Shown here in pieces: positions 57,665 through 64,000 of a stretch of 64,000 bases of DNA. The position numbers and the translations under genes were made by a program. Every line of letters starts with the position of its first letter. The stretch's first letter is position 1. The notes under the pieces were generated by a model. The model ran no database searches, had not been told where the DNA came from, and saw nothing but the letters and a program-made list of their open reading frames with translations. Source of the stretch: a virus; the IMG/VR virus record IMGVR_UViG_3300047548_000652, positions 1-64,000 of that record; one strand, given 5' to 3'.

Positions 57665-57859
57665 TTACCATTTGCTCTTTTCAAGTACAGCACTTCCATC
57701 ACAATAACCACACCGAACGGCTTTTGGTCCCGAAGATGCTTCAAAAAACATATCTTGTCTCCTTGGAACGTAACCATAGCCGTAACAGAACGGACATGAT
57801 ACTTGATTGTCTTTGGGCACTCGTGGTGAACCTGAAAGTAGATAATGGCTGTTCGTCAT
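57665..57859 (-). CDS. Small zinc-finger protein (DnaJ-type CxxCxGxG)
   Basis: 64 residues from ATG 57859 (MTNSHYLLSGSPRV). VSCPFCYGYGYVPRR and VRCGYCDGSAV give two CxxC pairs in the DnaJ zinc-domain style. Possibly nucleic-acid or protein binding. Confidence 0.7.
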   Translation of the reverse strand: MTNSHYLLSGSPRVPKDNQVSCPFCYGYGYVPRRQDMFFEASSGPKAVRCGYCDGSAVLEKSKW

Positions 57860-57866
57860 ATTGTTA

Positions 57867-58070
57867 TCACCCGAAAGCATTGTAGTAGGAACTCTCATCT
57901 TCATATTGTGAATACTTGTGATCTATCACAAGTCGTCCAGTGATTTCTTCAATCTCGGTTTGAAAATCCACAACAGTCATACGAGAACAATCACAGATAG
58001 GCAAAGCACCATATGCAAGACGATATGTTTCAAGGTAAAGAGCCATCCAAAGATCACGCTTGCTGTTCAT
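57867..58070 (-). CDS. Small protein after a QV gene
   Basis: 67 residues from ATG 58070 (MNSKRDLWMALYLETYRL), overlapping the QV stop as ATGA. Like glutaredoxin it begins MNS, so its N-terminus may be partly the QV start cassette. Unknown function. Confidence 0.65.
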   Translation of the reverse strand: MNSKRDLWMALYLETYRLAYGALPICDCSRMTVVDFQTEIEEITGRLVIDHKYSQYEDESSYYNAFG

Positions 58071-58252
58071 TTGATTTCCTCCCATACTTGAGCATAGATT
58101 TGTCTCCAAACCTCATCATAAACCTCATCCACGATTTGAGACCTGACTTGATTATTGACTTGATTGTTGACTTGAGACCAGCCTTGAGCCCAGACTTGAT
58201 CCCTGACTTGTTCCATAACTTGGTCCCAGACTTGATTGCTCACACTATTCAT
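58067..58252 (-). CDS. QV-repeat mini-protein
   Basis: 61 residues. Opens MNSVSNQVWD, ends VWEEIK. ATGAATAG junction upstream, ATGA downstream. Lies about 4 kb from the nearest other cluster. Confidence 0.78.
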   Translation of the reverse strand: MNSVSNQVWDQVMEQVRDQVWAQGWSQVNNQVNNQVRSQIVDEVYDEVWRQIYAQVWEEIK

Positions 58253-58427
58253 TTTCAATATCCAGGTTATCATAGATTTGATCAAGTATCACACCGTGGA
58301 GATTATCATAGTCAATGGGTGATTCAAAGCACAAAGAAGTCCATAGATTAGCACTAACATATTTTATCAAATGATCAAATGTATCTTGTGTGGCTTTATT
58401 AGAGACTTTACGATTCAGGCTTTTCAT
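58245..58427 (-). CDS. QV-family mini-protein, diverged
   Basis: 60 residues from ATG 58427. Opens MKSLNRKVSN and ends LDIENE; the body is mixed rather than repetitive but the terminal ATGAATAG junction is kept. Directly follows a terminator. Confidence 0.6.
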   Translation of the reverse strand: MKSLNRKVSNKATQDTFDHLIKYVSANLWTSLCFESPIDYDNLHGVILDQIYDNLDIENE

Positions 58428-58450
58428 ATCATCACCAAAAAAGAACAAAA

Positions 58451-58480
58451 GAGAGTGGGAATAATGACACTCCCACTCTC
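58451..58480 (-). terminator. Terminator before a QV pair
   Basis: gagagtggga / tcccactctc, 10 bp with a 10-base loop, followed by TTTTGTTC on the minus strand. Confidence 0.9.
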
Positions 58481-58488
58481 TACTTCCA

Positions 58489-58758
58489 TTAGGCTACCAT
58501 AGCAAGATCATAGTAGCTAATGGACTTCACGCTGTCAAGCCGGAACGAACGCCACTCGCTCTTGTCAAGGTCATAGGCTGCCACAACCTCTTCGTCGATT
58601 TCACGAGTCTTCTTTGCGGAAGACTTCTTTGTCTTGGGCAGCATATCCTTGGCAAGTGTACAACGCATCGTTCGTTCTGTACCATCTGCCTTCTCAAAGG
58701 TTACCATAGCAATGGCAGACTTCAGGCCAGCAACAACTTCATCACGAATGAGTTCCAT
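58489..58758 (-). CDS. WYL_2-like SH3-barrel protein (paralogue 2)
   Basis: 89 residues. MVTFEKADGTERTMRCTL and YDLDKSEWRSFRLDSVKSISY match the paralogue at 46833-47084. It has its own strong promoter and terminator, so is probably the more highly expressed copy. Confidence 0.82.
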   Translation of the reverse strand: MELIRDEVVAGLKSAIAMVTFEKADGTERTMRCTLAKDMLPKTKKSSAKKTREIDEEVVAAYDLDKSEWRSFRLDSVKSISYYDLAMVA

Positions 58759-58789
58759 AGAGGTCTCCTTTATTACTCATTATGGTAGT

Positions 58790-58818
58790 ATAATAGCATA
58801 GGTAAAAAGCAAAGTCAA
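58790..58818 (-). promoter_or_regulatory. Early promoter
   Basis: TTGACT, 17 bases ending TGC, TATTAT. Drives 58489-58758. Confidence 0.9.
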
Positions 58819-58828
58819 GCACTATTTT

Positions 58829-59092
58829 TTAGACAGGTTGCTTGTACGACTCATAGGAACGAATAGGTGAATGATTCTTTTGCTTTAGAGCTTTGATTGT
58901 ATATTCAATGTTCTTGGCTTTGAGTGTATCAACAAGAAGTACCGCATCACAATCTTCTTCAAGGTATGCGGACTTACCACGCTGATATGAGCATTGAGAA
59001 ATCTTATCGGCAATACCTAGATCAGCCAGAAGGGTAATCTTTACTGCTACCCAACCGTGACCAGCATCACTGTGATAGTTTAGAGTAAGCAT
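58829..59092 (-). CDS. Conserved phage protein of unknown function
   Basis: 87 residues from ATG 59092 (MLTLNYHSDAGHGWVAVKITLL), with GGAG upstream. ISQCSYQRGKSAYLEEDCDAVLLV and SPIRSYESY are typical of a small family found in many phages. Confidence 0.8.
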   Translation of the reverse strand: MLTLNYHSDAGHGWVAVKITLLADLGIADKISQCSYQRGKSAYLEEDCDAVLLVDTLKAKNIEYTIKALKQKNHSPIRSYESYKQPV

Positions 59093-59212
59093 TGTGTAGC
59101 TCCACAATCCAAGATTGAATGTACCGAATGGCCCCCAACCCGCCTTCGATCCGACCTATCCATTTGACCACTAACATAGGCTTTTGATGTGTAAGGTCTT
59201 GCCTTGATTACT
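59093..59212 (-). other. Gene-poor gap
   Basis: About 120 bases. A frame runs through it from 59298 but lacks a ribosome-binding site. A short CAATC/GATTG hairpin is visible. It was checked for a tRNA because of a TTCAATC segment, but no cloverleaf forms. Confidence 0.4.
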
Positions 59213-59350
59213 TTATCGCAGATTATCTTTCTGCCACTGCCATAGATCACTGATATTATTGAATGTGGGTCCAAATCCATACTGGACATGTACACCATCT
59301 ATAGCAGAACGCCAACCACCAATAACACTAATACAGCAAATCTTTGTCAT
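59213..59350 (-). CDS. 45-residue protein
   Basis: MTKICCISVIGGWRSAIDGV ... LWQWQKDNLR. Starts five bases after the stop of the 38-residue gene upstream. No family recognised. Confidence 0.55.
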   Translation of the reverse strand: MTKICCISVIGGWRSAIDGVHVQYGFGPTFNNISDLWQWQKDNLR

Positions 59351-59355
59351 TTGGT

Positions 59356-59472
59356 TTACCCCATCAGGATTCGCTTGAGTTGAGCAATCGACATACCAGT
59401 CATACGAGACAACTGACCCAAAGTCAAGTTGGGATTGCTGTCATATAGATCACGAATCTTTTGAGCAGTCAT
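59356..59472 (-). CDS. 38-residue helix-turn-helix-like protein
   Basis: MTAQKIRDLYDSNPNLTLGQLSR then MTGMSIAQLKRILMG resembles a minimal HTH (LTLGQLSRMTGMSIAQLKRIL). AGGAG precedes the ATG and a strong early promoter lies upstream, so it may be a small early regulator. Confidence 0.65.
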   Translation of the reverse strand: MTAQKIRDLYDSNPNLTLGQLSRMTGMSIAQLKRILMG

Positions 59473-59496
59473 ATCTGTTCTCCTCATTACGCAACC

Positions 59497-59525
59497 AATA
59501 TAGCACGGTCAAATGGGGAAGTCAA
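59497..59525 (-). promoter_or_regulatory. Early promoter
   Basis: TTGACT, 17 bases ending TGC, TATATT. Drives 59356-59472 and probably 59213-59350 and 58829-59092. Confidence 0.88.
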
Positions 59526-59610
59526 ATACTATTTTTGCATAGCTGCTATGCATTTTTTGATGGGTTGTATAGCGGTCATAAACACTGTTTATGATGGTTA
59601 TGGCAGTCAT
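59526..59610. other. Palindrome-rich intergenic region
   Basis: Contains GCATAGC-t-GCTATGC, TCATAAACA-c-TGTTTATGA and GGGTTGTATAG, just upstream of the early promoter. Candidate operator or enhancer. Confidence 0.5.
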
Positions 59611-60012
59611 TTAGAGTTTTATATGCGACCTATGTATTCTCACATAGATTTGATCGTTGTAAAAGTTTTCTGATTCAAGGGCATTGTGAAGTATTTGTTC
59701 TTTCAACTCCAGATAACTACAAGTTCCTTTGGTCTTACACAAGTGTAGAATCTCACGACGAAAGCAAGTCACACCAAACTGTTTTACATCTTCTTTGAGA
59801 AGATTGTTTGAACCATAGTAGTTCTGCCAATCGGATTGCTTTGTCACTTTCTTACGGCGTGTCTTACCCTTGACCTTTTTGGTTCTGGTAAAAGAGAATA
59901 GTTTCTTACCTATGTATTTCTTTTTTGTGAAGATGTTTTCTATGAGATAGACAAAGCCGACATAACCTTCAGCCTGTTCTTCCTTGAACTCCTCACCCTG
60001 ATACATCCACAT
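59611..60012 (-). CDS. Seg-like GIY-YIG putative endonuclease
   Basis: 133 residues. GFVYLIENIFTKKKYIGKKLF carries a GIY-YIG-like pair; KVTKQSDWQNYYGSNNLLKEDVKQFG and FRREILHLCKTKGTCSYLELKEQI are typical of Seg-like phage nucleases. Possibly mobile. Confidence 0.75.
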   Translation of the reverse strand: MWMYQGEEFKEEQAEGYVGFVYLIENIFTKKKYIGKKLFSFTRTKKVKGKTRRKKVTKQSDWQNYYGSNNLLKEDVKQFGVTCFRREILHLCKTKGTCSYLELKEQILHNALESENFYNDQIYVRIHRSHIKL

Positions 60013-60015
60013 TTA

Positions 60016-60216
60016 TTATAAACAGGTTACCTGAAAGTTTGGACAATCCGAGCGAACACATACATATCCCATAGGACCTTTGAAAGAGATATTACATTTA
60101 GGACAAGTAGATACTATATCTGTTATTTGTGTTGGTATAACAGGATTATGTTTCTTGGCTGCCTCAAATCCATCCTTGAATCCATCACGGTATCCTTTCT
60201 TATAATCATCACTCAT
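60016..60216 (-). CDS. Small zinc-ribbon protein
   Basis: 66 residues from ATG 60216 (MSDDYKKGYRDGFKDGFEAAK), overlapping the upstream stop by 8 bases (ATGAGTGA). STCPKCNISFKGPMGYVCVRSDCPNFQ holds four to five Cys for zinc. Similar small proteins occur in T4-like phages; function unknown. Confidence 0.7.
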   Translation of the reverse strand: MSDDYKKGYRDGFKDGFEAAKKHNPVIPTQITDIVSTCPKCNISFKGPMGYVCVRSDCPNFQVTCL

Positions 60217-60373
60217 CTTCGTTTTCCTCATCATATTTTACATCATCATCGTAGGTTTCTTCAGCACAAAATGGACAGAATCTTGGATAGCCAGTAGTCA
60301 TAGACATATCAAACAATAACTTGTATGAAGACTCGCAGTGAGGGCAGGTGTGCTTTTCTACTTCTTTGGTCAT
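60209..60373 (-). CDS. 54-residue zinc-ribbon protein
   Basis: MTKEVEKHTCPHCESSYKLL ... YPRFCPFCAEE, then an acidic tail (DDDVKYDEENEDE). CPHC and CPFC form one zinc ribbon. A TATAAATA lies 56 bp upstream. Confidence 0.7.
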   Translation of the reverse strand: MTKEVEKHTCPHCESSYKLLFDMSMTTGYPRFCPFCAEETYDDDVKYDEENEDE

Positions 60374-60394
60374 TAGCATTTCCGTATTTTAGAA

Positions 60395-60419
60395 AGGGAT
60401 GGGTATTATACCCATCCCT
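60395..60419 (-). terminator. Hairpin terminator after nrdJ
   Basis: agggatgggta / tacccatccct, 11 bp with a 3-base loop; T-rich tail on the minus strand is short. Confidence 0.75.
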
Positions 60420-60428
60420 ATTTTCGTG

Positions 60429-60436
60429 TATTTATA
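60429..60436 (-). promoter_or_regulatory. Possible T4-type late promoter at the end of nrdJ
   Basis: TATAAATA on the minus strand overlapping the nrdJ stop. It would read through the hairpin at 60395-60419 into the zinc-ribbon genes; may be coincidental. Confidence 0.4.
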
Positions 60437-62360
60437 GCTCACAGGAACCGCTAACGCAGGCTAATTCTTGAGTACCTGTTGTAGTATCGACCTTTTCATA
60501 ATCAGCAAGTTTAGACCAGTCAACATTTTTAGGCATTTTAGCCAGCAAAGCTTCATATTCTTCTTTAGTACAATCCTGATATGGCATTTGTTTATATGTT
60601 GTATCACTATATGGCAAGAATGATACACCAGACATTTCATCAAAATTCTGCCAGACCCATGCACCAACTTCTGGCCATTCATCTTCCTTTACAGTTACTG
60701 TGATAGAAGGTTTATGTTCACAGAAATGACGCTGATATGTCAGCCATAGTTCAAGTTGTTCAATGGCAGTCATATCTTTACGGAACACAGCATTTTCTGG
60801 TGCCTTCATTGGGAATGAGAAGACATAGGTATGCTGTGGTTTTGTCACATCATCTTCAACAGGGAAGCCCATATCAAGCATCATCTTTGCCAATGGGTCT
60901 TTCTTGTCTGCCCGTACTGTACGAATGTAGTAAGGGTTATGACGAGCATGAATGCCAGAAGCAGAGTCAACAAGAGCAGAAACTGTGCCTGATGGTTTTA
61001 CGCAAGTAATAGCAGCAGACTGAGGAATACCAATCTTATCTGCCCATTCCTTGTTTGTATCAACAGCAGCAACACGCAGACCACTTAGTACATCTTCTAA
61101 TGAAGTACCGGCAGCATTACATAGTTTTCCATTAGTATAACCATTATCAAGGATACCAGTCAAGGACACACCAAGTAGTCTTTCTTCCTTGCAGTTTTCT
61201 TCCCACTTCTTTGATATGTACTTGAAGTTTGTTAGGGTAGACTGGATAGTTCCAAGGATTGTGGCCAGACGAACCTTGTTAGCCAATGTCTCTGGTGTAT
61301 CTGTTTCACGCACCACAACTTCTGTAAGATTACAGAACTCACGGGAACGCAGAATGATTTCAGAGCAAGGATTAGTTCCAAAGTCGTGGTTAGGATCACG
61401 GCGGCCATACTTTTCAGCCTGATCCTTGGATGCTGTACGAGAGAAGATACCACGCTCACCAGACTTTGACTGATAAAGAGATAGCCATTCACGCATAAAC
61501 ACACCAACATCAGGCTTTTCCTTTGCCACGAATGAGTTATTGGCTAGAGCACGCTGAACACTATCTTCCCACCAAGCACCAGACTTGGCAGTTCTCATCC
61601 GATCATCAGAAAGATCAGAGAGAGAAATGAGAGCAGAACGGCGAACACCACCGACAACCACGATCTCCGCAATCTTACATACAATGTCATGGCACTCCAA
61701 TGTGTTAAGTCTACGACCAGCAGCACCCTTGAATGTCTTTACAACAAACTCAAAGAGTGAAACAAGTGGTTCTGGGCCAGAGGCACGACCACCAAAAACC
61801 TTGAGTGGAGCACCAGCAGGACGAACCTTTGACACATCCCAACCAGGAACCTGACCTGAATATAGAAGATGAATGAGTTCCTTCAATGCCTTGGCCCAAC
61901 CAAGCTTACTATCAGCAACAGCAATGGTTGTGTCTGTTGAATGAAACTCCTCAGCAACCATAGGTAGTTGCTCAACAAACTTTGACTCAACAGAGAAGCC
62001 AACGCCTGTGCCATTCATAAGAATGTAAAGGATTTCATCAAAGGCACGGGGACTATCAACAGCAACATAGGAGCAATTATAACCAGCAACATTCTCACGC
62101 TTCAGTGCTTCACCAGCAGTCATAAGACAACGCATTGATGGCATGATTTCAAGGTTCATCACAGCATCCTTTAGTTCCTGACGAGTCTTTGTGTCAATAG
62201 TAAAGTTATGCATATCCTTTAGGTGTTCGTCAAAGAAGTTGAAATACCGATCAACAGTCTCACCCCAGTTTTCACGACGATTCTTTTCTGGTAGCCATCG
62301 TGAATAACGGGAAAGGTGGATGTATTCTTGGTATAAGGTGGGGAAAAAATTGGTAGTCAT
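60432..62360 (-). CDS. nrdJ: Class II (B12-dependent) ribonucleoside-triphosphate reductase
   Basis: 642 residues, resembling the monomeric Lactobacillus-type enzyme (739). Cys96 (GYNCSY) and Cys343 (EFCNLTE) are the redox pair, Cys332 and Glu334 (NPCSEI) the radical and acid residues, and Cys635/Cys640 (CVSGSC) the C-terminal shuttle pair. Makes deoxynucleotides without oxygen dependence but needs host cobalamin. AAGGAG precedes the ATG. Works with the glutaredoxin and ThyX of this window. Confidence 0.95.
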   Translation of the reverse strand: MTTNFFPTLYQEYIHLSRYSRWLPEKNRRENWGETVDRYFNFFDEHLKDMHNFTIDTKTRQELKDAVMNLEIMPSMRCLMTAGEALKRENVAGYNCSYVAVDSPRAFDEILYILMNGTGVGFSVESKFVEQLPMVAEEFHSTDTTIAVADSKLGWAKALKELIHLLYSGQVPGWDVSKVRPAGAPLKVFGGRASGPEPLVSLFEFVVKTFKGAAGRRLNTLECHDIVCKIAEIVVVGGVRRSALISLSDLSDDRMRTAKSGAWWEDSVQRALANNSFVAKEKPDVGVFMREWLSLYQSKSGERGIFSRTASKDQAEKYGRRDPNHDFGTNPCSEIILRSREFCNLTEVVVRETDTPETLANKVRLATILGTIQSTLTNFKYISKKWEENCKEERLLGVSLTGILDNGYTNGKLCNAAGTSLEDVLSGLRVAAVDTNKEWADKIGIPQSAAITCVKPSGTVSALVDSASGIHARHNPYYIRTVRADKKDPLAKMMLDMGFPVEDDVTKPQHTYVFSFPMKAPENAVFRKDMTAIEQLELWLTYQRHFCEHKPSITVTVKEDEWPEVGAWVWQNFDEMSGVSFLPYSDTTYKQMPYQDCTKEEYEALLAKMPKNVDWSKLADYEKVDTTTGTQELACVSGSCEL

Positions 62361-62363
62361 ATA

Positions 62364-62714
62364 TTACTCCTTATTGAGTCTTTTATCGATTACTGGCTTA
62401 TCACATGCAACAATCAGTTCATCTAAATCATTTCGCATAATCAATAATTGTTTTTTAAGTTCTTTGGTAATGTTATCAATATCATCCTGTAAAACAAAAT
62501 TACACATCAGTTTTATTTTTTGTATTTTATCTTCAATTTGTTCCAAAATATTTTGAGAGTTAATTATAGCAAAATCTGATTCTAACTCTTTTGAAACTTT
62601 ATTGAAAGCAAGGTGTGATGCTCCACTTTTATTAATAAAAGTGTTCATCAAGTTTTCATTATTGGTATTATGTTCGCTTAGAACAAGTCTTGGTTCTGTT
62701 GTATGCTTAATCAT
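62364..62714 (-). CDS. Helical protein of unknown function
   Basis: 116 residues, helical (SQNILEQIEDKIQKIKLMCNF). AGGAG precedes the ATG, which overlaps the HNH stop by 8 bases (ATGATTAA). Sits between the HNH gene and nrdJ. Confidence 0.6.
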   Translation of the reverse strand: MIKHTTEPRLVLSEHNTNNENLMNTFINKSGASHLAFNKVSKELESDFAIINSQNILEQIEDKIQKIKLMCNFVLQDDIDNITKELKKQLLIMRNDLDELIVACDKPVIDKRLNKE

Positions 62715-63300
62715 TAATTACTCCTGTATCTTTATTTAAACTATGTTCGTATATTTCTTTTATTTTTTTCAAAAATAAATCTTTTGGTTCACTCATTTTC
62801 ATAGAATTACATCTACTACAACATGGTACAGAATTGTCAATAGAATATCCTTTTGAACTATCTATTCTATCAATTCCATTTATAGGAATTTTAATCCCTA
62901 CTTGGTTGTGTGATACTCCTTCATGAAGTTTAGGATTGTCTCCACAATAGTGACATTCTTTTTGAACCAAAGATGAAAATTCATCAAAAGTTATTTCATA
63001 ATTTAAATTTTTGAATTTAGCATATCGCTTTTTTTCACCATAAAGAAAATTCAAATAACTATCTTCTGTCCTTTGATTTTTTCCTTTTTCTATTGCTAAA
63101 TCTTTTCTTAAACATCCACAACTTTGTGTTTTTCCATTATAGATATAATCTTTTCTTATCCATTTTTCATTTCCACATTCACAACAACATTTTAAAAAAA
63201 CCCGTGATACTTTATTTTTACCTACTTTTTTTCTTTTTTCTGGCACATCTAAAATTGTTAATCTTCCTATCTTACTAAATGTTGGTGTGATATATTTCAT
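62707..63300 (-). CDS. HNH-type homing endonuclease
   Basis: 197 residues. N-terminal zinc part KCCCECGNEKWIRKDYI ... SCGCLRK and C-terminal HNH part CHYCGDNPKL ... NGIDRIDSSKGYSIDNSVPCCSRCNSMK. More AT-rich than its neighbours, which suggests recent arrival between thyX and nrdJ. Confidence 0.85.
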   Translation of the reverse strand: MKYITPTFSKIGRLTILDVPEKRKKVGKNKVSRVFLKCCCECGNEKWIRKDYIYNGKTQSCGCLRKDLAIEKGKNQRTEDSYLNFLYGEKKRYAKFKNLNYEITFDEFSSLVQKECHYCGDNPKLHEGVSHNQVGIKIPINGIDRIDSSKGYSIDNSVPCCSRCNSMKMSEPKDLFLKKIKEIYEHSLNKDTGVIND

Positions 63301-63348
63301 GTACTATTTCTCCAATATTGATATTTGGTAATGCTATTTAGTACATTA

Positions 63349-64000
63349 TTACCAAGGAGAATCATATCCACCTAAAGCATCCCCAATTTTAGGAAACTTT
63401 AAACAAATAATTTTTTTACATTCCAATGCAATATCTCTATGCTCTTTTTGTGTTCCATTTTTTTCTCTTAAAGATATGAAGGTAATCCATGATCTTAGCG
63501 TACCATTCATATAAAGTCTACTGTTAGTTATACCCTCGGGCAAAATGGCACGGGCTTGCTCTTTGGCAATACCATTTTCGATGGCCCATTTGTATGCCAA
63601 TGTAATTTCGTGTATGAGTTGTTCCTGTTTTATAACCCAGGTCTTTTGTAGGTCCTCATCTGTAGTTTCGATTGAGTTCTGTCTGTTCTTTGAGTCCTGT
63701 AGACGGGCTTCTCTTATAGTGAAGCCGAGCTGTGTTGGATCAGCATATCTTTGAGAAAACTCTTGGAATGTGAAGCTTCTGTGTCGCAGTATTTGTCTGG
63801 CAATATCTCTGGTGGTATTGATCTCCATAACAACATTTACCATTTCAAAGATAGACCAATGCTTGTTGTCTATACAATACTTGAGAAGTTTTGATGAAGT
63901 CTCAAAATTATTTTGATTTGATGGATTGCTGACACGAGCACAATATGAAATCAACTGTTCGGCTGTTTCCATATTACCATCTATTGGTTCACTTATTGAA
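63349..64000 (-). CDS. thyX: Flavin-dependent thymidylate synthase ThyX (5' end beyond window)
   Basis: The motif RHRSFTFQEFSQRY matches RHRxxSxxxxSxR of ThyX. LISYCARVSNPSNQ, HWSIFEMVNVVMEI, ILPEGITNSRLYMNGTLRSW and KIGDALGGYDSPW complete the family. An ATG exists at 63972, but the frame stays open to the edge (SISEPIDGNMETAEQ), matching the usual ThyX N-terminus, so the true start is outside. Converts dUMP to dTMP using FAD. Confidence 0.95.
   Translation of the reverse strand, partial: SISEPIDGNMETAEQLISYCARVSNPSNQNNFETSSKLLKYCIDNKHWSIFEMVNVVMEINTTRDIARQILRHRSFTFQEFSQRYADPTQLGFTIREARLQDSKNRQNSIETTDEDLQKTWVIKQEQLIHEITLAYKWAIENGIAKEQARAILPEGITNSRLYMNGTLRSWITFISLREKNGTQKEHRDIALECKKIICLKFPKIGDALGGYDSPW

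Noticed and set aside
59093-59212. Possible tRNA near TTCAATC
   Set aside because: Neither an acceptor nor a T-stem can be paired; the segment only forms a small CAATC/GATTG hairpin.
33525-61700. Recurring GGCACTCC sequence as a possible uptake or packaging signal
   Set aside because: On the coding strand it reads GGAGTGCC; several copies are simply Shine-Dalgarno sequences (for example before 37579 and 55718) and the remainder occur in coding regions at about the expected rate.

Overview
The window is a piece of a large, lytic, T4-superfamily myovirus genome. The baseplate, tail and replication genes can be recognised one by one: homologues of T4 gp4, gp6, gp8, gp25, gp26, gp27, gp32, gp33, gp48, gp51, gp53, gp59, RNase H, RNA ligase 1 and PhoH. 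DUF4815-type and MAYLG-type virion proteins place it near the cyanophage, pelagiphage and alphaproteobacterial (phiM12/Cr30-like) branch rather than the enterobacterial one. The DNA is AT-rich and almost every gene is on the minus strand. A circularly permuted tmRNA gene with an AANDN-type tag suggests an alphaproteobacterial host (inference).

Layout: 1-5481 holds tail fibre genes, including a 51-bp-repeat fibre cut by the left edge, an S74-chaperone fibre and a carbohydrate-binding-type fibre. 5483-22960 is the baseplate block on the minus strand. 23037-28827 is a divergent plus-strand block (gp4, a tube-like protein, gp26, gp51 and a 1069-residue protein with two cell-wall hydrolase domains). 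28866-31565 is the gp32-gp59-gp33 module. 31682-32345 holds the permuted tmRNA and a duplicated copy of its 3' hairpin around a small ORF. 32378-38214 holds RNA repair (RNA ligase plus a stand-alone 3'-phosphatase), PhoH and unknowns. 38263-42909 is an early region of short genes, each behind a near-identical extended -10 promoter, with tRNA-Lys, -Pro, -Trp and -Tyr and an unassigned multi-branched RNA. 43108-47586 holds RNase H, glutaredoxin and small proteins. 47579-58427 is dominated by a remarkable family of small repetitive genes. 58489-64000 ends with class II ribonucleotide reductase (nrdJ), an HNH nuclease and thyX, which is cut by the right edge.

The most unusual feature is a family of about 24 paralogous mini-genes (mostly 54-77 codons), here called QV genes. 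They open with MNS(V/M/L) and consist of a four-residue repeat of the type D-Q-V-x. Most are joined head to tail, each start codon overlapping the preceding stop in ATGAATAG (8 nt) or ATGA (4 nt), and the last codons of each gene supply the Shine-Dalgarno sequence of the next. They sit in runs of up to eight, mainly behind terminators, and also between ordinary genes such as a phosphoesterase and glutaredoxin. No function can be assigned.

Regulation visible in the sequence: host-type early promoters TTGAC(A/T)-17 bp-TATNNT, usually with TGC before the -10; T4-type late promoters TATAAATA, with gp33 encoded in the window; and rho-independent terminators. Many genes shorter than 60 codons were found by following stop-start overlaps and are listed.
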